From Branchiostoma floridae (lineage: Eukaryota > Chordata > Leptocardii > Amphioxiformes > Branchiostomatidae), in contig NC_049989.1 in NCBI RefSeq assembly GCF_000003815.2, forward strand, positions 18,946,743 to 19,008,742: 62,000 nucleotides of DNA. Reading direction: 5' to 3'. The position numbers were made by a program, and so were the translations under genes. Shown here in pieces: positions 11,441 through 61,765 of the stretch. Each line of letters starts with the position of its first letter. The first letter of the stretch is position 1. The notes under the pieces were generated by a model that had not been told where the DNA came from, searched no databases, and saw only the letters and a program-made list of their open reading frames with translations.

Positions 11441-12242
11441 CAGCATGGAACCCGGTGGTGGGGCGGGGCTTGAAACGCAAGGCCAATTAAAAAAAAACGA
11501 CCTTGAGGGCATGTTTTCATGAAGGCATCAAAGTGCAACATATTTCTGATAATATCCAATAATGATAGCATTATTCAAAGTTCATAGACATTATATATAT
11601 TCACCCGTCTCAAATCATTGAGCATCATACGCGCGTACGCCCACCCAGGTAATTGAATTAAAAATATGTTACTTTGATGATGTCACAGTGAACATACTAT
11701 TTGTTGCTAATTTGAGCCTGGCACCGCGGCTTGCAAAAAAGTCTTTGGAGGAGCAAACAAAGCAAATGTTATATTATCTACCGATTGTATGCAATCACGA
11801 TGAATTGGCACTGTTGGGATCTTATCACTGCTTTTTAGCGAGCGGCGATATCCAGTTTTCTACAAGCTGTCGTGTTCACTATGGTGTCGGAATAATCAAC
11901 ATTTAAGTTACTTACCGTATGGCTGTAAGTATGATCGTGGGTTTTTGATCTCCAATAACATGGGGACGGTGTATCTTTAAATTGGTGCCTGTAATCATTG
12001 AATGATACTATCATTATCGGTGTTAATAGAAAAAGAACATTTTGTTATTAACTGTAACTCTTTGAAATGGGCGATGGGTTTATTCAGTATTCTCAAGGCA
12101 TTCCTCTCCTTTAGAGACTACGACCGCTCCAACACAGACATGAAAGTTATTCTGTTTTTGGTAGAATTCATTATAGAAAAATGCTAACATTTTACATCCA
12201 GCACTGAAATTAATACGTTAGGGACTTCACCTCTCTAAACTG

Positions 12243-12656
12243 TCGGGCGAACTCCGTCGGCCTCGTTCACAGACTGAATGACCATTTGGCCCGGGGGGGG
12301 GGGGGGGGGTGTCATAGACTTCCTGATACTTGTGAACCACTCCTGAAAAAGTGGTATGTTCTAGACGTCACTGCTGGAAATAGAAGGGTCATTCATTCTG
12401 TGAACAAGGTCAACGAACTCTTGAAAATTTTGAGGGGTGGATCCCTGCAGTGTTCGTTCATCCCAGTGTTGGATGTAAAGTGTTGGCATTTTCTATATTA
12501 AAAGACATGCAGATGCCATGAGTCGCGCGAAACCCAACACAAAGGGAATCCCGAGTGATTTTATCGTCTTTATCTTGAATGAAGTCCTCTGATCCAAGAA
12601 CGAACCTACCCCTCAAAATTTTCGGAGTTCGTTGACCTTGTTCACAGAATGAATAT
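12243..12656. repeat. Inverted repeat with ~60-bp arms
   Basis: The arm at about 12391-12455 (CATTCATTCTGTGAACAAGG, AACTCTTGAAAATTTTGAGG) is mirrored at about 12597-12653 (CCTCAAAATTTTCGGAGTTC, CCTTGTTCACAGAATGAATA). A third, weaker piece (CTCGTTCACAGACTGAATGA) is at about 12262. A G run sits between, at 12293-12309. The stretch is non-coding. Confidence 0.7.
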
Positions 12657-13059
12657 ATAGCAGAAGCAGGAAAAAGGCGGCTCGGAAAAGTCCCTACTCC
12701 GGAACAGTTTTGATCCACCCACACCGGCCTGGGACCCCTCTCTCCCCCAACTAGTGTCTTTCCCATGTTAATATGAGCGCCCTCTGTGTGTGAACGTACG
12801 TGAGAGTAATTTCAGGGGCGCGCAACATGAAAGCAACGACATAAAGGTGCATTCCCACAGGCTTTCACAACGACGTGCTGACGGAATTATTATTAACTAT
12901 GGGACTACATGCCCAGGGTTTCCTGTGATTCAAGTCTGATTGAAGTCAAATCAGAGTTTCATACGAGTCTGTCACCCTTGAAAGTGCAAAGTTCTTAGTG
13001 ATGAATAACGGGTGCACTGAGTGGGTAGTCATATATTGTCATGTTATAAAGGCTACAGA

Positions 13060-13330
13060 AATAAGATTTAGAAAGACAGAGAAAGAAAGAGAGAGAGAGG
13101 GAGACATATAGAGAGAAAGAAAGATAGGAATGACAGCAAGTGTGGTGAGAGACAGAGAAAGGGAGAAAGAGAGATACAGGCACATAGATACAGGCAGATA
13201 GATAAGGAGAGAGAAACAAGGAGAGACAGACAGAAACAGATTTACATAAAGAGAGAACTGAAAGAGAGAGACAAAGAAACACAAAGACAGACAGACAAGC
13301 AAACAGACAAACCGAACCATTCCATTGTGA
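13060..13330. repeat. Purine-rich (GA/GACA) simple repeat
   Basis: About 270 bp almost free of pyrimidine runs on the plus strand, made of GAGA, GAAA and GACAGACA words. It explains the Leu/Ser/Phe/Cys-rich open frames on the minus strand, which are not genes. Confidence 0.9.
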
Positions 13331-13789
13331 TAAACTGAGGAAAAATAACAATCGCACGACGCGTGCGACCGCACGAGATGTGATGGGAGCAAGGACACGT
13401 GCCCTTGTTCATTGTCAGGCATCGAATTGCCTCAATGTTCAACTAGATAGATTTTGTTCTTCTTGATCGATAACAAGGCCAAACTTATACCACGTACGTC
13501 ATTCATAACCTAGCCGGCTGCGCTTGCGTAGCTTATATATTAGCCAATAAAAATCAAACCAGATTTCAAAAAACGCTGAACCGTAACGGCCTATCGCCAC
13601 TATCGCGCCGGTTTCGTCGTTTATGTGATCAGAAGTGGCGCACACCTTACGTCACACAGGAAGACCTTTTCTGCGATGTTACGCCTCTCGAGTCAGCTAT
13701 AAGTGAAACATGTCACCTAAGGAATCATTAGTATCGAGGGGCAGCCACCCCATCTCCTGGCTTTTATCCCCATCAACTGTGAGACTCGG

Positions 13790-13990
13790 GCTTTAACGAG
13801 TAGTGGACCGTGGCATCCTTCTTCCGGGCCAAAGGGTCAGGCGATTGAATCCCGGCGCCGCCGCTTTCTTCTGGTGCGGATTTGCTCGTTAGCGTTGCTT
13901 GTTATTTCCTTTAGTCATCCACTAGTAGTACATGTGTAGTGAGGACTGAATTGAGTCCTTTGGATGTCACACAAATTCTGGCGATCGCTG
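13790..13990 (+). mobile_element. Possible tRNA-derived SINE
   Basis: AGTGGACCGTGGCATCC in A-box position and GGCGATTGAATCCC in B-box position are spaced as in a tRNA-derived promoter. No poly-A tail or second copy is seen in the window, so this is tentative. Confidence 0.35.
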
Positions 13991-14103
13991 TCGGGGGCTT
14001 CCCCATTAAATTCTGAATGAGGTAGGGACTTCTTCGAGCAGAGCCTTTGTACGTAGCCTCTATTGCACATGTAAGTTTAGTCTAATTAATAGCTAATCTC
14101 AAA

Positions 14104-14275
14104 GCAGATCCTACGGTAGCATAAGATAGTATCAAGAGGTGGCAGAGGAGTGAAGCTGGCTTAGGAGTGTGTTTTGCTACCGGGCTTAGGATTGTGTTTT
14201 GCTACCAGGGCAAATGGCTGACAACACGCCTTGGTTAGTTTGGTACTATCTTATGCTATTGTAGGATCTGCTTCG
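14104..14275. repeat. MITE with GCAGATCCTACGGTAGCATAAG ends, copy 1
   Basis: GCAGATCCTACGGTAGCATA and AGATAGTA at the left pair with TACTATCT and TATGCTATTGTAGGATCTGC at the right, about 170 bp apart. Related copies lie at 15954-16196 and 19498-19632. A clear inverted-terminal-repeat element without coding capacity. Confidence 0.85.
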
Positions 14276-15021
14276 CCTGTAAGTTTAGTCGAGATTGCCT
14301 AAGCTTGATGTTTCCGACTTAGAGAGATGCTGCAACAGTGAACTGGCCAATTTGTGGCCTTGAATGAGCAATCAGAACATATCCACTGAGGGTGAAAATG
14401 GACAAATGTACAAAATCTTCTTTTATGGCGAATGAGAGTGTTACAATCAATTTATCAATCTACTGATATAGAGATATTGAGATCTTTAATGTATTTTTTC
14501 ATGCACATGGGCAAGGCTTGATGTGCCATATGGTGCTACTTCATTTCCGGTCATATATTTGTGTGAAATCATCTGTTTAAAGAAAATTCAGACATGGTGC
14601 AAAAATGACTCCACAATATGGGGCTTGGCCTGTGACGGAAATCCACAGTGTCTTAATATACTCAAACTATTTCTTATCAATGAGGAAAAGAGAATGTGAC
14701 AACAATAGTTAATGACCATGCACTGGCGTCTGTGTGACAAGTTGAACTGCCAACACACCTTACAAGAGGAAGACTGTTTTCTAGTATTTCTACCATGGGT
14801 CACTCATACTGTAGGTCACTCATAAACATACGTATACGTGTATACATGAATACCGCGGCCGTCATTGAAATAAACAAAAAGGGCCTGCGTCACGTGTCAA
14901 ACATATCTAGAAGTTGGAGGTAATTGTTTCGACAAAGTAATCGCCAATAATTTCATACGTAGGACGTCATGGGATTCATTTATAGTCGTCACCAGTTCCT
15001 CCTACCCACGCGAAAACTGTT

Positions 15022-15056
15022 GCATATATGTATGCCGGCATAGTGGACGACAAGTT
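15022..15056 (+). promoter_or_regulatory. TATA-type core promoter of the 15071 gene
   Basis: GCATATATGTATG at about 15022-15034 lies ~30 bp upstream of where transcription would start (about 15050-15060) and 45 bp upstream of an ATG in a good Kozak setting (GACCATGG). The placement suits a TATA box with a very short 5'UTR. Inference from spacing only. Confidence 0.45.
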
Positions 15057-15070
15057 CTCACAATCTGACC

Positions 15071-16465
15071 ATGGCACGCGTCGCGCTCTCCACTCTGTGC
15101 GCCCTTCTGGTGACAGTTATGGGTGTAAACCTGGGTTTGGTCCCTCAGCTGCTCGCAGCAGAGTCAAATCAAGTCATGGTAGGGAACGAAGGGCATGGTG
15201 AGCAAGAGAAGGGGCCGACACTTCGATTACTGCGGGCGCCTGTAGGCTTTCCGGACGAAGATGCCAGCACGCTGCCCGTCCATGTGGCCGGGCTACAGGA
15301 AGAAGTCCTCGGGGACGGCCCCTACTACGTGGTCCCGTTGATGCCGTCCGACCGTACGATGGCGGGGCCGAGCCATCGTCTACCGATCCAGCTCCTCAGC
15401 GACGACCTACTCAGCGCCCTGCGCGGCAAGAGAGGGGAGAGGGGGCGGCGAGGACGAGTGGTAGGTTTTTGTTTATGTTTGTTTCGCATAACCAGTAAAA
15501 CGTCTTTAGGCTGTAAAAACAACTCACGGCGTCGTTTGTGGAGTAGCTGGTAGAGTGGTTGGATCGAAATCTAGAGGTCCCGAGTTCGATGCCCGCTGTG
15601 CCCTCCGGCGCTGTGCCCTTGGGAAAGGCACTTAACACAACCTTCAATTCCTCACTCCACCCAGATTGGTTCCTGACTTCGAATTCGGTCTGGAGGGTAA
15701 AAGACAACCACTACCTTCCGTCTGTACTGTGTATGTGGCACTGTTAATATAAGTTCCTAACTTGAATGCTGTGCCTCATTGCCCTCATCTGTCCCAAAGC
15801 AAAGCACAAAAAAAAAAACTAGTTCGTAAAACCGCACTGTGAAGTTTAATCCACTCACCGGATCGGACCCCTACACATTTCTATGGCTACAGCCTCTTAA
15901 AGGCTATAGGACTACCTTAATCTTTCACCAACTGCCCTAACCACAGTAATCCCCCAAGCAGATCCTACCGTAGCATAAGATTGTATCAAAAGCCGGCATA
16001 GGAGTTTATCCGGCCTAGGAGTAGCGCTTTTCATACATACTCCTAGGCCATTTCAATACGGCCCCCATTCTTCTGCAAGCTAAGCTTAAGGTGATAGCTG
16101 ATCCTACGGTGGCATAACTTATATAGTATCAAAAGCTGTTCAATGCCCAGTGTATACTCCTCATATGCCAGCTATAGTAAGATCTGCTTGGAGACTCTAA
16201 CCACAGCACCCCTCGTCCATCTCAGGTCCGGGTGTACGACCGAGCCACCCGCCGCTGGTACCGCTACTTTATCCCCTCCCTCTCCATGAACAACGTTTTC
16301 GGGCAGTTCCGGCCATCCAGGCGGACCCGGGGCGAGCCTCATGACGCCGAGCCGGGAACCGACTACGGACAGGGCGCCGAGACCGAACAGGAAGGGGGCA
16401 GCAGGCCCTGGTGGAAGGACGCAGAGGAAGAAACGGGCTCTTTCGAGGCCCGCGGCTACTACTGA
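15071..16465 (+). CDS. Putative secreted peptide precursor (two exons, 209 aa), not recognised
   Basis: Exon 1 is 15071-15460 (130 codons, donor GTAGGT). Exon 2 is 16226-16465 (79 codons and TGA, acceptor CTCAG). The intron is phase 0. The start has a good Kozak context and a TATA-like box upstream. Residues 1-30 form a signal peptide (MARVALSTLCALLVTVMGV, then LGLVPQLLAAES). The rest has no cysteine. It carries clustered basic cleavage sites: ALRGKRGERGRRGR ends exon 1, and ATRRWYRYFIPSLSMNN, QFRPSRRTRGEP opens exon 2. LRGKR would be a Gly-Lys-Arg amidation site. The piece between TRR and SRR starts WYR and is ~20 residues long. The C-terminal third is acidic and Gly/Glu-rich and ends RGYY. 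The layout is that of a neuropeptide or peptide-hormone precursor, but I recognise no family. The WYR start loosely recalls neuropeptide B/W (WYK), a weak resemblance. The short GXY run could instead hint at a collagen-like linker. A SINE and a MITE sit in the intron. Confidence 0.7.
15530..15812 (+). mobile_element. tRNA-derived SINE, full-length type, with poly-A tail
   Basis: The head has A box TGGAGTAGCTGGTAGAGTGG and B box GAGTTCGATGCCCG. The body has CCCTTGGGAAAGGCACTTAA, TCCGTCTGTACTGTGTATG and GTTAATATAAGTTCC, and the tail is poly-A at about 15808-15818. It matches the 4383-4602 copy but keeps an extra middle segment (about 15650-15712) that the other lacks. It lies in the intron of the 15071 gene. 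Confidence 0.85.
15954..16196. repeat. MITE with AAGCAGATCCTACCGTAGCA ends, copy 2
   Basis: AAGCAGATCCTACCGTAGCA and GTATCAAAAGC at the left and TATAGTAAGATCTGCTTGG at the right form the ends. An inner GCTGATCCTACGGTGGCATA at about 16099 suggests two elements nested or joined. It lies in the intron of the 15071 gene, ending ~25 bp before the acceptor. Confidence 0.75.
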
Positions 16466-16960
16466 AGACAACTGGCACCATGGTGGCCATCAGTGGGAAT
16501 GCAGAGGTAGTTTTTGCTTTTCCTACAACAAACGTAGATCATGATTTTGATTTCTTTTCTTCTGGTGGTGGAATTCGAATTCATGTTCAAACTATATGTA
16601 TTTGTCATTTAATTTGTAAGTGTCTTGATAGTCTTAACGAATTCTTAATTTTCTATAATTTTCTGTGGCGGCGAGAATATAAGTTGTGCATAACATGAGC
16701 CCGCCGTCACTTTGTCTTTGTCAATTCCTTTGTATCATTTGATAGTTGAAGCGATAAGATATGATGATGATGATTTGATATTTCAATTTCTTCGAGTAAA
16801 AGAAAAAAAAAAATCATAGATCAGAACTCGTTGTCCCCATTAAGTATAGTAGGAGTATAACCATGGGACACGACAGACGATGTCTGTCCATGGTACTGAA
16901 AACGCTCTTGTTCTGCGTAGAAATTTAGCAGCACAGAAAACTTACTCCGCAGTGGCAACA
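16466..16960 (+). other. Downstream of the 15071 gene: 3'UTR or intergenic
   Basis: A possible donor (GCAGAG|GTAGTT at about 16507) could start a 3'UTR intron ending near TCTTACAG at about 17140. I see no AATAAA that clearly ends the transcript. An A run at 16802-16813 is present. Nothing else recognisable. Confidence 0.3.
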
Positions 16961-16961
16961 C

Positions 16962-17110
16962 CTTGTTTATTCATGAAATCGGCTCAAATCGGCCTGCAGG
17001 CCGCTTTTCACTGAGTTCATGAGGGAAAAGGCATGGTCAGACAAAGTATATACAGTTTACATCATTTAAAGTTCTAATGAGTCTTATGTTGGCACGTTCT
17101 GCTTCTAACA
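16962..17110 (+). repeat. Dispersed repeat (TTGTTTATTCATGAAATC type), copy 1
   Basis: TTGTTTATTCATGAAATC, CAGGCCGCTTTTCACTGAG, GGTCAGACAAAGT and CTAATGAGTCTTA occur in the same order and orientation at 29738-29852. Non-coding, about 130-150 bp. Confidence 0.8.
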
Positions 17111-18045
17111 AAAACAAAAACATCTCCACTCTTACAGATACAGCAGCAGTAGCTGAGCCGAAGAAGAGACGACTGACGTTCTCAGGACAAGCTCAAGGCT
17201 CAGGACTTTCACTAGAAAATCTTAAGGAATAGACTGCAGATCGTAGCGAATTAATCTCCGTATCTACGATTTCACTGAAGAACAGAGATAAGAACAAAAA
17301 AGGAACTCACTCTGCGGGCAGAACGTCCTTGTTTTGTTCGCTCACGCTCATTGCATTATGCCAAAGAACTGTCTTTAACTGGTAATAGGTAGAAAAACGC
17401 CTTAGAATATGATCATGGGTTCTTTTTACAATTTCTGTACCTAAAAAAATTGGTCACATCCTTCCATGCCACCATCACTCAGAGTATATGTTGGCGAATG
17501 TTGACTCCTCTCTCAAATTGCACAAGCTACGATACATTGTTAAACTTGCTCGTGTCATTCCTTTGGAATTCGCTTCGCCAATCTGTTAAGGTAGAGTCTA
17601 TCCAACTTGTCAAATTGAAATAGTGCAACAATCCATTCCCTGTCTACCTCGTGCAAGACTTCCCGGGTTTCCGCTCAACGTGAATTACCAGAATGATTAA
17701 AATTACGTTGACGAAAGCCGCTGTAATACTGTTTTGACGTGAACGCCACGGGACGTCCCGACGTTGGAAAGCGTGTCAGCGACGTTCCGACGTGCGTGAC
17801 GTAATAGCGAGTAATTGCGACATTTGAGAACGTCACTCCGTAAAGGCTTGTCAGGAGGGAGCCGGTTCCTTCCCGCCAAAAATATGGCAGCCTGTCGTTT
17901 GTCACATTCTTGCTACATGGATTTGTGGCAGGACTATTAATATAAAATCACATGTAAACTGTTTCTAGACGTGAAAGAACTGCTTGTAGTTAATGAAAAG
18001 TGGATTTTGTAGGCCCAAGAAGAATAAACTAACTTGCAAACATAC

Positions 18046-18640
18046 TATTGTGACCGTCTCACTTTATGGTGTGTCGTTACGTGGTAAGATTCTTGCCAAG
18101 CCAACTCTCAGTTGGGCTGCAAGCTTTCTCGATCCACTCTATAGCTAGCTATTCATTGTCTCTACCAGCCCGCGTGGGTTGCTGGATGAATAGTACTCTC
18201 CAAACAGCCTAGCCACCAGACGCTAGTACTTACATGTAACTGCACGTACGTACGTCGAACCCAGGCATTCTGCCAGAAAACGTGGCAATAGTTGGACAGC
18301 AAGCTTTCTCCATCCACTCTATAGCTAGCTATTCCTTGTGTCTACCAGCCCGCGTTGGTTGCTGGATGAATAGTACTAGTACTCTCCAAACAGCCTATTG
18401 TGACCGTCTCACTCTAAGATTTGTCGTTAAGTGCTAAGATTCTTGCCAAGCCAACTCTCACTGTCTCAGTAGGGCAACAATTGCGCAAACTTTCTCCATC
18501 CACTCTATAGCTGTTTCTTGTCTCTGGATGACAGTAACCAAACAGCCTAGCCACTAGACGCTTCGTACTTACATGTAACTGCACGTACGTACGTCGAACC
18601 CATGCAGGCATACTGCCAGAAAACGTGGCAATATTCCACT
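18046..18640 (+). repeat. Tandem duplication, ~350-bp unit with a nested partial copy
   Basis: TATTGTGACCGTCTCACT, TAAGATTCTTGCCAAGCCAA, TCCATCCACTCTATAGCT, AACAGCCTAGCCAC and ACTGCACGTACGTACGTCG occur in order at about 18046-18290 and again at about 18397-18640. The middle part (CTCTATAGCTAGCTATTC to CTCCAAACAGCCTA) has an extra copy at 18301-18397. Non-coding. Confidence 0.85.
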
Positions 18641-18704
18641 CAAATATCTCTACTAGGAGATTTAAAAATAAACGGTTCGTGCCATACTACAAGGCACAGT
18701 AGCA

Positions 18705-18881
18705 GGAGAGAGGAAACGAGGTAGGCCAAGGAAGACGTGGCTAGACAACATAAAGTTCTGGACTGGCCTAAGCACTGAACGACTGATCAGAGGGGCAGAG
18801 GACAGAAAGAGATGGGCAAAGCTGCTGATGGATGTCGTGGAGCCCCTACAACCACTGTGGTTACGGGCTGTGGGTGAGTGA
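18705..18881 (+). mobile_element. LINE reverse transcriptase C-terminal fragment
   Basis: A 58-codon open stretch ends in TGA at 18879-18881 and contains RKRGRPRKTWLDNIKFW, LIRGAEDRKRW and LLMDVVEPLQP. This is the typical extreme C-terminus of non-LTR (craniofacial-development-protein-2-like) LINE polyproteins. No reverse transcriptase core is present upstream, so it is a 5'-truncated copy. GTGAGTGAGTG follows, as at many LINE 3' ends. Confidence 0.8.
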
Positions 18882-19214
18882 GTGGTTCGTGCCTTGGTAG
18901 CGATATTGCACATACATGTACGTTTGCAAGGCTTAGAGGTTCCTACACGTAGGTGCTTACTTAAAAGAAATTGGAGCATACACGTACCCCTGGTAATATA
19001 CCCAAAGGAATTTACAACTGTACTTATTGTGTTCTGCTCGGGGAATTTGAACATAAAAGTACTTCTGGGTACAAACGAGGGAATTACATCTGACGTCTTG
19101 TTTGGCCTTCAACACGCTAACTCCAGAAGTACGCCCGTTTTTTCTACAAAGTGGGTTCACACGTGCGTGAATATTCAAGTCCGTATGATGTCCGTATGAA
19201 AAGTTTTGACAGCC

Positions 19215-19411
19215 CGTACCAGGCTCCACAGGTCGCCGAGAAAATAATAGAAATTGGACAACTATAGCCAGATAACATGCCAGCGGAGTTAGCTGGTTGC
19301 AAACCATGCTCCTCAGCCAGCTAATTTGTATGGCATGTTATCTGCCTATATTTGTCCAATTTCTACTATTTTCCCACTGGCCTATGGAGCCTGGTAGAGA
19401 CTAGTCTAAGA
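19215..19411. repeat. Foldback element (GGAGCCTGGTAGAGACTAG type)
   Basis: The left arm (CCAGGCTCCACAGGTCGCCG, AATAGAAATTGGACAA, AGATAACATGCCA) is mirrored by the right arm (TGGCATGTTATCTG, TTGTCCAATTTCTACTATT, GGAGCCTGGTAG). The right arm is the same sequence as the end of the element at 10960-11440. Confidence 0.85.
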
Positions 19412-19497
19412 CTTCCATATCATATCATACGCACTTGTACATGTACGCACGTGTGAACCCACCTACAAGGCGATATCTGAGCGACCGTACATCCCTC

Positions 19498-19632
19498 CAA
19501 GCTGAGCCTACGTAGACATAAGATAGTATCAAAAGCTGTTCGATGCCCAAAAATGGACTCTTAGGCCGGATAAACAACCTATGCTGGATTTTGATACTTT
19601 GATCTTATGCCACCGCAGTATCTGCTTGGAGA
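19498..19632. repeat. MITE with CAAGC(A/T)GATCCTAC ends, copy 3
   Basis: CAAGCTGAGCCTACGTAGAC and ATAAGATAGTATCAAAAGC at the left pair with TTTTGATACTTTGATCTTATG and GCAGTATCTGCTTGG at the right. Short internal version of the family at 14104 and 15954. Confidence 0.8.
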
Positions 19633-20685
19633 TGACGCACAGCGACTTTAAAACTGGACTTAGATGACCCATGATTTCATAATTGGACCACGATGCAAAT
19701 GTAGATAAGATTCAAAACACAAAAAGGAAAAGCATTTTGTGTGAAATTCTGTCAAATCTCTTAGTGTTGTGGAGAGGGGTCCACATGAACACAATTCGGT
19801 GCTGTGTGACTTCACCTGTGAACTACACGAGGTTAACATGGCGTGAATCCTCTCCTGAAAGACACAATCCGGTGGGCATAGAAGGCTTTCGTACAGATAC
19901 TCTGCCTCGTTTTGCCAAAAATTCAACATTTGATGCGGGATGACTGAACATAGGAGGTAACAATAGCTGTAAAGCTCGTGTGAAAATGTCAAAGCAGAAT
20001 CGAAGGAAAGTGCTTATAACGTTTTAAGGAATCTAAATCCTATCAAGGAAATTGTATATGCCTCTATTTGTAAGCAGCTGTTATGCTAAATACTGAAGTC
20101 TTACCAGCGAACGTCCTGTGCATTGTAGTAAACAGCATGGGCTATAGGATATATGAGAATTCTTGTACACAACCTGGATGTACTTACATGGAACTTTGCT
20201 TACGCTTCTGTGTCTATCAGACACCTTCCTTAAGAGTTTATACCAACATAATGAAATATGGTAAGCATGGGCTATTGTTTCTCACTTTGAAACACAAGGA
20301 CACGAGTTCGAAGCTCAGTCTATCAAAACATTCAGTGGGAAATACATACTCCTGGCTGGCTACACTCCTTTGGCTAACATATGATTCTATCTTATCCCAA
20401 TGTAGGGTCTGCATGCAGATCAAATTGTGGCGTTCACAGTCCCTGGAAGGGAACACAGCCATTGGTAGTACATGCATATTTTCACATTTTGTTCTTTGTG
20501 ATCTGTCAAGAGGACAGTTCGATACTCCAGAACGCAGAGTGGGAATGGAACTCCCGATCTCTTATCCAGGTGCATCATATCTCACCTCTAGATCCTACAG
20601 CAGGAGATACAGCCTTCCAAACACCAAAACACAACTAAAACATCAGACACAGTCCTTCAGTAGTACAAAGTCTCTTGAAGTCATA

Positions 20686-22219
20686 TTTATTCCGTCGAAC
20701 AAAAGGTACACACGGGTACATGTATTTATTTACACAGTTGTGGGAACCTCACAAATTCCCGCACCATCATTCTTTCTTACTCCACACAATTTAATAACAC
20801 TGGAGAAAGCTGAGATGTGTGGTCCAGTTTCTTATCAGCCGTCTTAAGATATTTACAAGGACTGAACAAAAGAGAAGGAGTTTACTGACTTATCAAGGAG
20901 GAAGCATTTACAAAGATCAAGTCCTCAAGTGTCATTACTTTTTACATGAGACGTCAAGTCATAAAGGTGTCTTAAACAAGTCCTTAAAGTACTAATTCAA
21001 GTGTGTACATATCATATGTAAACAAAAGGTCAGGAACAATCTTTAATAACAACTAGAACAGCACACTAATACAACAGAACAGAAATTGTAGAACATGTAT
21101 TTACACAAAGACTCTTAAACAAACAAAACCAGGTTGAAGTTTCATCATCTGTCCTTAAAGCTTTTTCTTCCACATACTTAAGGTTACTACAGCTGAGATA
21201 GCTTTTTACTATGTTGGTAGACTCTGCTCTATTGGCAAACATAATAGCACCTCCACAAGGTCGGAAAAACTCTGTACATGTATCAATACTATCTTACACT
21301 CATCTCTGATGACACAGACTATTCACTCTATTTAGATAATTGAAAATACTTTTGGAGAGATACAAAAGACAAAATCAGCAGACACAAAATGCATTAGTAG
21401 CAGCACAAATTAACACATGAACCATATGACGATGCAAAGCAAAAGCCTTTCAAGAATTTGGTTGAAAGCAAGGCCGCAGGGATTCCACAGAACCAAATAA
21501 GGTGCTGTAGGTTTAGCATATGGAATTTTTACTTTATGTAGGTACACTACAACTGGTACACTTTCCCAACATGACAAGATTTGTACAACACTGGAAAAAT
21601 GAAAAACTATCCTGCATTCATCCTTGATTGCAAACACACATGCTAATGATTTCTGAGATCTTCACATGACGTTCCTATGGTCTCCACGGTAAATTGAAAA
21701 CTTGTTATAGGGGGACACAAAGGGGAGTTCCTTAGTCATCCTGAAGTGTTGGGAAGAGTTTCTGAGTCTCGTGGTGTAAGGAGACTTGTAGGGATAGGGT
21801 GCAACACAGCTTTACATAGAGATCAGGAGCAGTATTCCTCAGCATTTAGGAGGGTTTCCAAGTCTCATGGTGTAAGTAGAGGACTTGTTGTGGGGATAGG
21901 GGGCTCACAGCTATCCTCAGAGACCAGCAGTATTCCACAGCGTTTAGGAGGGTTTCTGAGTCTTGTCGTGGGGATAGGGGGGCTCACTGCTGTCCATAGA
22001 GACCAGGAGAGTTTCTTCATCATCCTTAGTGTTTAGGAGGGTTTTTGAGACGCATGTTGTAAGGAGAAGACTTCCTGTAGGGAGAATGTGGGCTGGCGGT
22101 ACATGGTTTCACAGCTATCCATAGAGACCAGCAGTATTCCTCAGCGTTTTAGGAGGGTTTCTGAGTCTTGTCGTGGGGATAGGGGGCTCATTGCTGTCTA
22201 TAGAGACCAGGAGTATTCC
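20686..22219 (-). other. 3'UTR of the domino-type gene
   Basis: Non-coding sequence follows the stop at 22220-22222 on the minus strand. Minus-strand AATAAA signals are at 20725-20730 and 20686-20691, so the transcript may end near 20670-20710. The first 480 bp of UTR are tandem copies of the end of the coding exon. The rest is AT-rich with nothing else recognised. The end is inferred from the signals. Confidence 0.45.
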
Positions 22220-61319
<39,100 letters not shown>

Positions 61320-61615
61320 CTGAAGTAAATAACAATACATTATGACTCTTCAACCAAACTTCCGACTAGGTAAATACACATCCTGCATGAAATAAAAAGA
61401 GAAAAATAAACCTACACCTACGAAATGATTTACCTGATTTTTTTTCCCATTTTTAGGTAGCCTTTTGCAGCTTGGCTTTACCAGTGAGATACCTGATTTC
61501 AGAAATGATCTAGACTCAGAAGATGTAGGAATGTTTGAATGATTCTTAGCCATTAAAAATACATCAATATAATGTACTTTCTAGGATTTTCTCTAAATTA
61601 AAGTGAATGATATAT

Positions 61616-61765
61616 CCTCTGACAGGATCCACATCAGAAGACAGGAAACTTCTGCATGGGTTTTTAAAAGGAAAAACATTTTTCTCTCCCTCAATACGAC
61701 CAGGAAGAAATGTAATCATTCAGCTGGCCCGTTATGAGGGAATTATTCTACATACCACCTTACTT
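61616..61765 (+). repeat. Dispersed repeat pair, copy 2
   Basis: Partner of 59738-59905. The shared part ends near 61742. The right end of the window past 61765 shows nothing I can name. Confidence 0.85.

Noticed and set aside
12995-13422. Leu/Ser/Cys-rich minus-strand frames of 120-127 codons
   Set aside because: Direct translation of the GA-rich simple repeat at 13060-13330.
20083-20847. 254-codon plus-strand open frame
   Set aside because: It overlaps the likely 3' end of the minus-strand gene (AATAAA signals at 20686 and 20725), has no recognisable domain or coding-like composition, and no splice or promoter context. Probably chance in AT-moderate sequence.
61435-61553. Possible further 5' exon of the domino-type gene (minus strand, SLVKPSCKRLPKNGKKNQ then GTAAAT)
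   Set aside because: The donor is plausible but I could not fix an acceptor or match the peptide to the family.
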